Assembly (NCBI GenBank): GCA_017743585.1
Contig: JAGHYP010000035.1
Location: 1-14,953 of the forward strand
DNA length: 14,953 nucleotides
Reading direction: 5' to 3'
Source: Chloroflexota bacterium
GTDB taxonomy: Bacteria > Chloroflexota > Anaerolineae > Aggregatilineales > UBA2796
Of the stretch, positions 7,957 through 14,673 are shown piece by piece (position 1 is the stretch's first letter; every line of letters begins with the position of its first letter). A model generated the notes under the pieces. It was not told the DNA's origin. It searched no databases and saw only the letters and a list, made by a program, of their open reading frames with translations. Both the position numbers and the translations under genes were made by a program.

Positions 7957-8340
7957 ATGCTTGGCGAGAGCCGTCCGCTCGGCATCACTATCTTGAGCGC
8001 ATACTACATTCTCTGGGGCTTGGCGTCGGCGACGTGGGGCTTGCTGACGAGTCTCCTCGGCACTGCGCTAGTCTGCTTTGCGCAGGGTCTGCTGGCAAGC
8101 GGCATCTGGAGTCTGGTTCAAGGCGTGTTGAGCATCGTGCTCGGCGTCTCGCTTTATAGCGGCAAAGACTGGGCGCGCGCGCTGGTGATGGGCTTAGCGC
8201 TCTTGGGCGCGATCCTAGGCGTGCTGAGCCTCGTGAGCAGCGGCCCGAGCATCGGCGCAGCGTTCAACATCGCTGCAAACGTCTTCGTGTTGCTGTACGT
8301 CAACTCAGAGCGTGTGAAGCGCTTCTTTGCCACGAACTGA
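7957..8340 (+). CDS. Small multi-helix membrane protein
   Basis: A 127-residue protein consisting almost wholly of four hydrophobic segments (about 8-30, 34-62, 70-90 and 98-117) separated by the short basic turn SGKDWARA and ending in a basic tail SERVKRFF. The opening RPLGITILSAYYILWGL is typical of small uncharacterised bacterial membrane proteins (DUF2127-like in style). The start is well supported: AAGGAG at 7941-7946 lies 10 nt before the ATG. It follows the GT-C gene by 66 nt and is closed by a hairpin terminator. I do not recognise a function. Confidence 0.8.
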   Translation: MLGESRPLGITILSAYYILWGLASATWGLLTSLLGTALVCFAQGLLASGIWSLVQGVLSIVLGVSLYSGKDWARALVMGLALLGAILGVLSLVSSGPSIGAAFNIAANVFVLLYVNSERVKRFFATN

Positions 8341-8350
8341 CCGCACCCTT

Positions 8351-8395
8351 GGGAGGCTGCTCTGCGCTGTGATGCAGCCTTCCGTTTGATTCTTC
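8351..8395 (+). terminator. Rho-independent-type terminator after the small membrane protein
   Basis: GGGAGGCTGC at 8351-8360 pairs with GCAGCCTTCC at 8374-8383 (10 bp including one G-U pair, 13-nt loop), followed by a T-rich stretch GTTTGATTCTT. It lies 10 nt after the stop codon. The T tract is interrupted, so efficiency is uncertain. Confidence 0.6.
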
Positions 8396-8398
8396 CAC

Positions 8399-8427
8399 TT
8401 GCATCGCTTTGTGAAACAAAGTACAAT
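8399..8427 (+). promoter_or_regulatory. Promoter of the substrate-binding protein gene
   Basis: TTGCAT at 8399-8404 and TACAAT at 8422-8427 are separated by exactly 17 nt, close to the sigma-70 consensus. The predicted transcription start, about 8434, lies in the left arm of the inverted repeat that begins 3 nt after the -10 box. Confidence 0.75.
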
Positions 8428-8429
8428 AT

Positions 8430-8458
8430 CTTTCAGATCGTTTTGAACGATCTGAAAG
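8430..8458. promoter_or_regulatory. Perfect 13-bp inverted repeat at the transcription start (putative operator or 5' hairpin)
   Basis: CTTTCAGATCGTT (8430-8442) and AACGATCTGAAAG (8446-8458) are exact reverse complements around a 3-nt centre TTG. It is not followed by a T tract and lies upstream of the gene, so it is not a terminator. The location over +1 fits an operator for a dimeric repressor; alternatively it forms a stem at the 5' end of the mRNA. The symmetry is directly seen; the role is inference. Confidence 0.7.
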
Positions 8459-8476
8459 TTGTAGAACGCTTGCCCA

Positions 8477-8526
8477 TCAAGGGAGCTTGTATGAAACGGA
8501 TACTGAGGTCAAGGAGCTGTGCCATG
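8477..8526 (+). promoter_or_regulatory. Two alternative ribosome-binding sites with starts
   Basis: TCAAGGGAGCTTGT-ATG ends at 8493 and TCAAGGAGCTGTGCC-ATG ends at 8526. Both ATGs are in the same frame and both Shine-Dalgarno boxes are at good spacing (about 7 nt). The second is preferred because it yields a standard-length signal peptide. Confidence 0.6.
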
Positions 8527-9549
8527 CGTCGTCTATTGCTGATTGTTGCGCTCGTTGCGCTATCCCTATCGTTCGCTCAGCCGCCTGCCTATGCGCAGAG
8601 CGAGAAGATGCGCGTGGGCTACCTGCCTGTGATCACCTATGCGACCTTTTTCGTCGGCATGGAGCGCGGCTACTTCGCTGAGGAAGGCATCGAGATTGAG
8701 CTGGTGCCGTTGCCTGCCGGCGGCGGCGACTCGGTCGTGCAGCTTGCTGCGGGCAATTTGGACGTGGCGGCTGCAGGTGCGGGCGCGGCGCTGTGGAACG
8801 CTATCGCGCTTGGCTTACCTGTGAAGTTCGTGGCGCCGCTGCACACAGAGCGACCGCCTCTGGCGACGCCGCTGGTGATCTCTGCCAAGCGCGCGGATGA
8901 GATCAAGAGCGTCGCCGACCTGCGCGGCAAGAAGATTGCTATCAACAACGTCGGCTCGGCAGTTGAGTACTGGGTCTACGCGGCGCTGCAGCGCGGCGGC
9001 GTGAGCATGGACGAAGTGACCACTGTGCCGATGCCCTTCCCGCAAATGGCGGCTGCGCTGGACTCCGGCGCGATCGACGCAGCTGTGCTGACTGAGCCGT
9101 TGGCGACGCTCGGTCGCGACCAAGGCTTGCTCGCCTTCCTCGCCGATGATTTCATTGACGGCATCACAGTCACCTACGTCTTCATGGGCGAGTCAATGCT
9201 CAAGGAGCGGCGCCCTGTGGCAGAGGCGTTCATACGCGCTTACTTGCGCGCCGCTCGCGACCTGCAGGGCGAGATTGACGAGTCGCTTGCCGCGATCATT
9301 GAGAAGTACACAAACGTGCCTGCATCGGTTGTGCGGCGCATGAATCGCCAATACTACGATCCAAATGGCGTGATTCCAGTCGCCGATCTCGAAGAAGTGC
9401 AGCGCTACTTCAAGAGCCGCGGCTTGCTGGAGTACAACGAGCTGCTGAACGTGCCTGAGTTGGTAGATACATCGCTAGTCGAGGCAGCCTTGAAGGTGAT
9501 TGGCGAGTACAAGCCCGCGCCAACCGCGACGCCGACCTCGCGCTACTGA
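8524..9549 (+). CDS. NMT1/SsuA-type ABC transporter substrate-binding protein
   Basis: A 341-residue periplasmic-binding-fold protein of the group that captures nitrate, sulfonates, taurine or thiamine-pyrimidine precursors. The mature part begins MRVGYLPVITYATFFVGMER and continues with FAEEGIEIELVPLPAGG, LAAGNLDVAAAGAG and LRGKKIAINNVGS, typical of this family. A signal peptide is clear (MRRLLLIVALVALSLSFAQPPAYAQ, probable cleavage after AYA at about residue 24). No lipobox cysteine is present. ATG at 8524 is chosen because AAGGAG lies 7 nt upstream and gives a normal signal peptide; ATG at 8491, with its own AGGGAG, would add 11 residues. No permease or ATPase gene is adjacent, and the unit has its own promoter and terminator, so it is a stand-alone binding protein. 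The ligand is unknown. Confidence 0.88.
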   Translation: MRRLLLIVALVALSLSFAQPPAYAQSEKMRVGYLPVITYATFFVGMERGYFAEEGIEIELVPLPAGGGDSVVQLAAGNLDVAAAGAGAALWNAIALGLPVKFVAPLHTERPPLATPLVISAKRADEIKSVADLRGKKIAINNVGSAVEYWVYAALQRGGVSMDEVTTVPMPFPQMAAALDSGAIDAAVLTEPLATLGRDQGLLAFLADDFIDGITVTYVFMGESMLKERRPVAEAFIRAYLRAARDLQGEIDESLAAIIEKYTNVPASVVRRMNRQYYDPNGVIPVADLEEVQRYFKSRGLLEYNELLNVPELVDTSLVEAALKVIGEYKPAPTATPTSRY

Positions 9550-9573
9550 TCCGTTGTCTGAATTCTGATGCGC

Positions 9574-9614
9574 AGCGCGCTACAAGACTTGTAGCGCGCT
9601 ATTTTGTTTGTTTT
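9574..9614 (+). terminator. Strong intrinsic terminator after the substrate-binding protein
   Basis: AGCGCGCTACAAG (9574-9586) and CTTGTAGCGCGCT (9588-9600) are perfect reverse complements, giving an 11-bp GC-rich stem with a 5-nt loop, followed by ATTTTGTTTGTTTT. It begins 24 nt after the stop codon. The T tract runs into the -35 region of the next gene. Confidence 0.92.
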
Positions 9615-9639
9615 CACGACGCGCTGCGCAGTGTACAAT
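9611..9639 (+). promoter_or_regulatory. Promoter of the GT2 glycosyltransferase gene (leaderless)
   Basis: TTTTCA at 9611-9616 and TACAAT at 9634-9639 are 17 nt apart, with TG directly before the -10 (TGTACAAT). The ATG starts 7 nt after the -10 box, so transcription should begin at or next to the start codon. Confidence 0.6.
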
Positions 9640-9646
9640 CGGCGCG

Positions 9647-10534
9647 ATGCCTCAGCAAGATGTGCTCAGCTCACCACAGCCCGATCTCAGCCTCGTGATC
9701 GTCAATTACAAGACGCGCGATCTGCTCTTGGCGCTTCTAGAGTCGATTTATGCAAGCGCAGGTGACCTGTGCCTTGAGTGCATTGTGCTGGATAACGCGT
9801 CCTTCGATGGCAGCGCACAAGCAGTGGCGGCTCGCTTCCCGCAGGTGCGTTTTGTGCAGAACGCTGAGAATCGTTACTTCTCGGCGGCATACACGCAAGG
9901 CATTCAGATGGCGCGGGGCGCGCACGTGCTGGTGCTGAACTCTGATATGGAAGTGCGCGGCGCGGCGCTCAGCCAGTTGCTGAGCGCGCTAAAGGCCGAT
10001 CCGAGCATCGGCGCTGCCACGACCACGCTGTGCTTCCCTGATGGCCGCTTGCAGCGCAACGGCTCGCGCTTCACAACGTTCGGCTATCTTGTGCTGAACT
10101 ACACTTTTCTCGGCAAGCTCTATCGCTGGCTTTCGCCGCGCGCTTGGCAGTCGCTTCAGGATTGGCTGTGGTACGCCGATTGGGATCGGCGGACAGCGCG
10201 CGAGATTGACGTACTGCCCGGCAGCGCGATCATCGCGCGCCGCGAGGTGTGGAGCGCGGCAGGCTACTTCGACCTGCGTCTGAAGATGTACTTCAGCGAC
10301 GATTACTTCTCACGCCGCGTGCAAGCGCTCGGCTTGCGCACGCTCTACCTGCCCAGCGACGGCATTCTGCACTACGAGGGCAGCAGCGCTAAGCAGATCG
10401 GCGCGCGCGCGCTCAACTTGTACCTGCGCGATTTGATCGTCTACACAGCGCTCGTGCATGGCAAACTCGCCGCTGCGCTTCTGGCGCTCTTGCTGATACC
10501 GACGTGGCTTGTGCAGCAGCTCAAGGCGCGCTGA
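9647..10534 (+). CDS. Family 2 glycosyltransferase (rhamnosyltransferase-like)
   Basis: A 295-residue GT-A fold inverting glycosyltransferase. It starts with DLSLVIVNYKTRDLL, continues with VLDNASFDGSAQAV (D49 for nucleotide binding) and the metal-binding NSDME (98-102, D100), and has FSDDYFSRRV (216-225) where the catalytic acidic residues usually lie. A C-terminal hydrophobic segment (about 272-290) suggests membrane attachment. It should transfer a sugar from a nucleotide donor to a growing surface glycan. The frame is open upstream to 9608, but ATG at 9647 is chosen because the promoter -10 box lies inside that extension and residues before it do not belong to the family. No Shine-Dalgarno is seen, consistent with a leaderless mRNA. 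It converges on the flippase gene with a 14-nt overlap. Confidence 0.9.
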   Translation: MPQQDVLSSPQPDLSLVIVNYKTRDLLLALLESIYASAGDLCLECIVLDNASFDGSAQAVAARFPQVRFVQNAENRYFSAAYTQGIQMARGAHVLVLNSDMEVRGAALSQLLSALKADPSIGAATTTLCFPDGRLQRNGSRFTTFGYLVLNYTFLGKLYRWLSPRAWQSLQDWLWYADWDRRTAREIDVLPGSAIIARREVWSAAGYFDLRLKMYFSDDYFSRRVQALGLRTLYLPSDGILHYEGSSAKQIGARALNLYLRDLIVYTALVHGKLAAALLALLLIPTWLVQQLKAR

Positions 10535-12026
10535 GCGGCTGCCACAAGCGCGCCAAGTACTTGCCGAAGAATGGCAAAGCGCTCAAGATGCTCTGAATCA
10601 GCGCCCAGTGCGTCGCATCCAGCGCACGCAAGCCGAGCAACGCTACGCCGTACAGGATCGCGCTCAGCGCCGCCGCCAGCCATGGCTGAAAGTCGCGCAG
10701 CGCGAAAGCGGGCGCGCCCATCAACATGCCCGCTAGGCACACGCGCGCGGTCTTGCTCAGCCAAAAGCTCCGCTCAGCGCTCGTCATAGCGCGCGCGCGC
10801 ACGAACAACGCAAGCATGGCCGCGTGCGTCAGAAAAGCCGCCACGCCTGCGCCGATCGCGTTCAGTAGCGGTAGCAAGAGCAGATTCGCCGTCAAGTTCA
10901 CCGCCAGACCGAGCGCACGTGCTATCAGCAGCAGATGCTGCCCTCCTTCCACCAGCAACATCTGCGCATATGCGTTGCCGACCATTGCGAGCGCTGTGTG
11001 CCAGATCAAGATTTCCAAGATGCTCGCCGTGCCGTCGAAACTTGGGAAGAATAGCGTCGCCAAACTGCGCGAGAGCGCCGCGACGCCGATCGCGACAGGC
11101 AGACCGACCACAAGGCTGAGGAAAGCGAACTGATCCGCAGCGCGCCGCATCGCAGCAGGCGATTCCTTCGCCATGCGCGCCATCAGCGGGAAAAGCGCCG
11201 TGAAAACGGTCACGTTGAATAGCTCAATCACGCCGCTCACGATCACAAAGGCAGCTGTCAGGTAGCCTGCAGCGCGCTCGCCTAAGAACGTGAAGACCAA
11301 CACCTTATCCAGGTGTTGATAAGCGTAGGCCAGAAACGAGCTGAGCGCAATTGACCAGCCTTCGCTGAACAGCCGCCGAACGAGCGCGCGATCTACAGGC
11401 AGGCGCGGCAGGATGCCCAAGCGGCGTAGCGCTAGACCGTGCAACACTGCTCGGAAGGCGCTTGCGCTGATAGTCGCCAAATACACGCCGACCAAGCCGC
11501 CCCCGCTGAGCAAGGCAATCAAGGCAAAGGCGATCTGCAGGCTGATGTGGACGACTGAGACGACGCTGGTCGTCACCATGCGCTCAGCAGCTAACAGTTG
11601 GTTGTAGCCGATGTTGCCGAGGGTATCTACAGTCAGGCTGAGCGCCGCCAGCGCCAAGAGCAGGCGAAAATTGGTCTCGTAGGGCAGCGCTAGGCTTAGC
11701 AGGACGAGCGCAATGTGCGTGCCTATCGCCAGCACAGGCTGCACGGCGAGCGTTGCCGTCAAGTAGCGGCTTGCTTTGCTCGGCTGGCGCGCCACATCGC
11801 GCAGCACGACCAATCCCATGCCGAACTCAGGCACAGTGGCAGCTGTCGCCAGAATCGCGCCGATCGTCCCCCAGATTCCGTACTGTTCCGCGCCGATGAG
11901 CGCCGCCAGCAAGGCTGCCCAGCCGAATTGAAAGCCGCGCCCCAACAGCGTGGCGATTGCGATGGCAGCCGTGTTGCGCGCCACGCGCGCCGCAACGTTG
12001 GCAGGTGATAGGTTTTGCTGCGTCAC
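10521..12026 (-). CDS. Wzx-like oligosaccharide flippase
   Basis: A 501-residue MOP-superfamily membrane protein with about 14 hydrophobic segments and few long soluble loops, the usual size for polysaccharide-unit flippases. Family-like features include the N-terminal stretch ARVARNTAAIAIATLLGRG leading into the first helix, EYGIW-like AEQYGIWGTIGAILA, and VVLRDVARQPSKASRYL in the loop before helix 4. It would move lipid-linked glycan units across the membrane. The start is GTG at 12026; no Shine-Dalgarno is present, and an extended -10 (TGG-TACACT) ends 7 nt before the GTG, so the mRNA is probably leaderless. Its 3' end overlaps that of the GT2 gene, and both fit one surface-glycan pathway. 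A lipid II flippase role (MurJ) is less likely given sequence style. Confidence 0.87.
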   Translation of the reverse strand: MTQQNLSPANVAARVARNTAAIAIATLLGRGFQFGWAALLAALIGAEQYGIWGTIGAILATAATVPEFGMGLVVLRDVARQPSKASRYLTATLAVQPVLAIGTHIALVLLSLALPYETNFRLLLALAALSLTVDTLGNIGYNQLLAAERMVTTSVVSVVHISLQIAFALIALLSGGGLVGVYLATISASAFRAVLHGLALRRLGILPRLPVDRALVRRLFSEGWSIALSSFLAYAYQHLDKVLVFTFLGERAAGYLTAAFVIVSGVIELFNVTVFTALFPLMARMAKESPAAMRRAADQFAFLSLVVGLPVAIGVAALSRSLATLFFPSFDGTASILEILIWHTALAMVGNAYAQMLLVEGGQHLLLIARALGLAVNLTANLLLLPLLNAIGAGVAAFLTHAAMLALFVRARAMTSAERSFWLSKTARVCLAGMLMGAPAFALRDFQPWLAAALSAILYGVALLGLRALDATHWALIQSILSALPFFGKYLARLWQPLSAP

Positions 12027-12033
12027 GGCTGAA

Positions 12034-12042
12034 AGTGTACCA
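12034..12042 (-). promoter_or_regulatory. Extended -10 element of the flippase gene
   Basis: On the minus strand TGG-TACACT occupies 12042-12034 and is followed by 7 nt and then the GTG start. No convincing -35 is seen, as is allowed for extended -10 promoters. It is divergent from the SRPBCC promoter. Confidence 0.45.
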
Positions 12043-12083
12043 TAGGCGCGTCCATGCGCTTTGCATTCAGTTCAACACAAGGG

Positions 12084-12112
12084 TTGAGTTGCCCGCTGAT
12101 CTGTGCTAGACT
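12084..12112 (+). promoter_or_regulatory. Promoter of the SRPBCC gene
   Basis: TTGAGT at 12084-12089 and TAGACT at 12107-12112 are 17 nt apart, with TGC before the -10 (extended -10). The expected transcript start at about 12119 leaves about 35 nt of leader, which contains AAAGGG before the ATG. Confidence 0.65.
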
Positions 12113-12153
12113 GGCATCGCACGCGCCACGCAGCGTGATGAAAGGGACGTTAT

Positions 12154-12585
12154 ATGCATCGCATCAATGAGAGCATTTCGATCAACGCCACGCCGTCTGC
12201 CGTCTGGAAATTGCTAACCACGCCCGACCTGATCCTGAAATGGTTCGCAGGCATTGATACGGTTCAAGCCTCGCCGGATTATCCCGCTGTTGGCTCGAAA
12301 ATCTCAGGGAGCTACAAAGTGATGGGCATCGAGCTGAAAGCTACGCAGACTGTGCAGGCGCTGCAGCCGAATAGCGCGATCCACTACACGCTGGAAGGCC
12401 TAGTGAACGGCACGCAACGCTGGGAGATCGCGGAGACGGGCAGCGGCGTCACGCTCAGCCTAAGCATGGAGTACAGCATGAGCGGCGGCGTGCTAGGCAA
12501 GCTGGCAGAGCCTGTCGTGCATCAGGCGAACCTGAACAACGCTAAGCAATCGCTTGCGAACATCAAAGCAATGGCAGAAAGCTAG
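12154..12585 (+). CDS. SRPBCC (START/Bet v1-like) protein
   Basis: A 143-residue protein of the helix-grip fold that holds hydrophobic ligands. The N-terminal strand and helix MHRINESISINATPSAVWKL, then LILKWFAGIDTVQ, and the C-terminal long helix (about 112-142, VVHQANLNNAKQSLANIKAM) are typical of polyketide-cyclase/CoxG-like members. No signal or membrane segment. AAAGGG lies about 8 nt before ATG 12154. Ligand and role cannot be told from the sequence. Its TAG stop shares the CTAG tetranucleotide with the stop of the converging gene. Confidence 0.85.
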   Translation: MHRINESISINATPSAVWKLLTTPDLILKWFAGIDTVQASPDYPAVGSKISGSYKVMGIELKATQTVQALQPNSAIHYTLEGLVNGTQRWEIAETGSGVTLSLSMEYSMSGGVLGKLAEPVVHQANLNNAKQSLANIKAMAES

Positions 12586-13427
12586 AGCAGCCGATAGAAC
12601 CAATCATTCAGGTACAGCACAGCGACTTGCGCGCCTTTCTCAGGCAGCTTGGCGCCGCGCAGGTCGTCGCGCACGAAGTGCGCTGTGCCGCGCCGAACTT
12701 TGAGATCGGGCAGGATGAACTGATAACGCAACCGCACGTGATAACGTGAGGCGCGCTCCTCGCCAGTGCACTCCACAACCTCGCCGCGCACGACCACGCC
12801 GTGCCGCTCATACTGTGTTAGCAGGATGTTGCGCGCCAACGCCCACAGCAAGATCGGCAGGCTCAGAATGGGCGGCACGGTCGCCATCAACCAGAGCAGC
12901 TCGCCCTCAACTGCCTCAAGGCGGCGGTTGATCAAGGTGCTTTTCTCAGGCTGATCGGGCAGGAACTTCACCTCCAGGCGGCTACCGATGAAATAGAAGT
13001 CATATTCGGCGGCGTCTACGCTCACCTCGCGGCTGAAGGTGCGCCCGTCGGGCAGGCTGAACTGGTACGTAATGAACCAGCGGCGATGCAGCTCGCGTCC
13101 GTGTGCCTCAACGCGCCGCGCGACGACCTCGGCAAGTGCGCGGCCGCTGCGCGCGTCTAACGCGGTGTTCTCTTCAGCTTGGTAGATCGCCAGCGCGATA
13201 AAGAGCAGGCACACAGCGACCGCTGCAACCGCGACGTACAAGTGCGTGCGCCGCGCCAGATGACTGCGCCCCTTGCCCGGAAGCAGCTCGTACTCTGGAT
13301 GCAACAGGAAGACGGTTTGTGGATCGGGATCGATTGCTACAGAGACAGCCGCAGGCGCCGACTGCTCAGCTGGTGCGAGCGCGGTCTGCGCGCTATCAGC
13401 CGCCTTGAGCGCACTTTGCCTCGTCAT
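12582..13427 (-). CDS. Two-TM membrane protein with two DUF3592-like modules
   Basis: A 281-residue protein. Residues 1-60 are a soluble, low-complexity A/P-rich N-tail; helix 1 is at about 63-84; a beta-rich module follows at about 97-165; helix 2 is at about 176-200; a second beta-rich module spans about 210-281. The modules resemble each other: TYQFSLPDGRTFSREVSVD against RYQFILPDLKVRRGTAHFV, each opened by a V-x-G/A-E-VV strand and closed by a strand preceding the next helix or the C-terminus. This is the general plan of DUF3592 proteins, whose function is not known. The ATG at 13427 has a weak GAGAG 3 nt upstream. It follows the thiolase gene by 71 nt and may be co-transcribed. Family name is tentative. 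Confidence 0.75.
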   Translation of the reverse strand: MTRQSALKAADSAQTALAPAEQSAPAAVSVAIDPDPQTVFLLHPEYELLPGKGRSHLARRTHLYVAVAAVAVCLLFIALAIYQAEENTALDARSGRALAEVVARRVEAHGRELHRRWFITYQFSLPDGRTFSREVSVDAAEYDFYFIGSRLEVKFLPDQPEKSTLINRRLEAVEGELLWLMATVPPILSLPILLWALARNILLTQYERHGVVVRGEVVECTGEERASRYHVRLRYQFILPDLKVRRGTAHFVRDDLRGAKLPEKGAQVAVLYLNDWFYRLL

Positions 13428-13498
13428 GATCTCTCACGCGCCGCCCAGAATGACAGGATTGCACATAAGCCAGGCGCGCTGAGGTACTGATTGACGGC

Positions 13499-14655
13499 TC
13501 AGACGCTCAGGATATGCACAACAGCAGTGCCGCCTAAGCCGCCGAGCGTCTGCGTCATGCCGATGCGCGCGCCCGGCACTTGGTTAGCGCCCGCCTTGCC
13601 GCGCAATTGCAGCACCACCTCAACCGCTTGATAGACGCCTGTTGCGCCGAGCGGGTTTCCGCGCGCCTTCACGCCGCCGGAGGTGCTGATCGGCAGCTCG
13701 CCCGTCAAGCCGATCTTGTTCTCAGCCGCCAGCCGCCAACCTTCCCCGATCGCCGCGAAGCCGCTCGCCTCGAGCGCCAGCGTCGTCATGATGGTCGCCG
13801 AGTCGTGCAGCTCCAGCACGTCGATCTCGCTCTGCGAGAGCCCAGCGGCGCGCAAGGCTCGGTTCACAGCCTGCTGGACTGCGCTCAGAAAGAGCGGATT
13901 GGGGCGATCGTGCACGGCGAGCGCATCTGTGGCAACAGCGCTCGCGCGCAGACGGATCGGCTGCGGCACGAGATCAGCGGCGCGCTCGGCTGTGGTCAAA
14001 ATCAGGGCGGCGGCGCCGTCTGCCTCAGGCGCGACGTCGAACAAGCTGATCGGCTCTGCCACAAGCGGCGCTGTGGCGAAGCGCTCTGCCTTGATCAAAT
14101 TGCGGTACATCGCGTTCGGATTCTTGCTGCCGTTGGCATGCGCGTTCACGCTGAAATTGGCGAAGTCTGCCACGCTCACGTTGTACTGCGCCATGTAGCG
14201 CCGCATCAGCAGAGCCATGATCGCCACAGGGGTCGCGCCGTGCGCCGCTTCGTACTCGCTATCGAGGAACGTTGAGAGCGCTGCCGTGCGTGCGCTGCCA
14301 ACCACGTCAGTCACCTTCTCCACGCCGAGCACGAGTACGGTTTGCGCCGCGCCGCTGGCGACCATCAGTGCGCCTTGCCGCAGCGCCAGGGCGCCGCTGG
14401 CGTCCGCGCCTTCCACGCGAAACGCCTCGATGCCGCGCAACCCTGCAAAATCGGCGATCAGCGCGCCGAGATGATGCTGATCGCTGATGACTCCGCCGAG
14501 CGCATTGCCGATCACCAGCGCGTCGAGTGTCTCAGGCGCGATGCCAGCATCTTGGAGCGCCGCCTCGATCGCTTGCAGGCTCAGATGGCGCAGCGATGTA
14601 TCCCAATGCTCGCCGACAGGCGTCTGACCGATGCCAATGATGGATACGTTCTGCA
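13499..14655 (-). CDS. Thiolase-fold (SCP2/archaeal acetyl-CoA acetyltransferase-like) protein lacking the catalytic cysteine
   Basis: A 385-residue protein of the SCP-x/archaeal thiolase group, the partner of HMG-CoA synthase in archaeal mevalonate synthesis, where it makes acetoacetyl-CoA. Start MQNVSIIGIGQTPVGEHW and end GLGGTAVVHIL are typical. The nucleophile motif (usually ACxSG) reads VEGADASGAL, so Asp85 (codon GAC) replaces Cys; the usual second Cys region reads STSGGVKARGNPLGATG with Asn334 where many thiolases have His, and LFDVAPEADGAAAL also lacks its common Cys. No cysteine occurs anywhere in the protein. H284 in ELHDSAT is retained. It may be a catalytically altered or structural partner. 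ATG at 14655 with AGAAGTGAG upstream is preferred; GTG at 14677 overlaps the HMG-CoA synthase stop and adds 7 residues. Confidence 0.88.
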
Positions 14656-14673
14656 TAAAGCTCACTTCTGATC

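Noticed and set aside
8430..8458. Intrinsic terminator of the small membrane protein gene
   Set aside because: It lies after a promoter, has no T tract, and another hairpin with T-rich tail already sits at 8351-8395.
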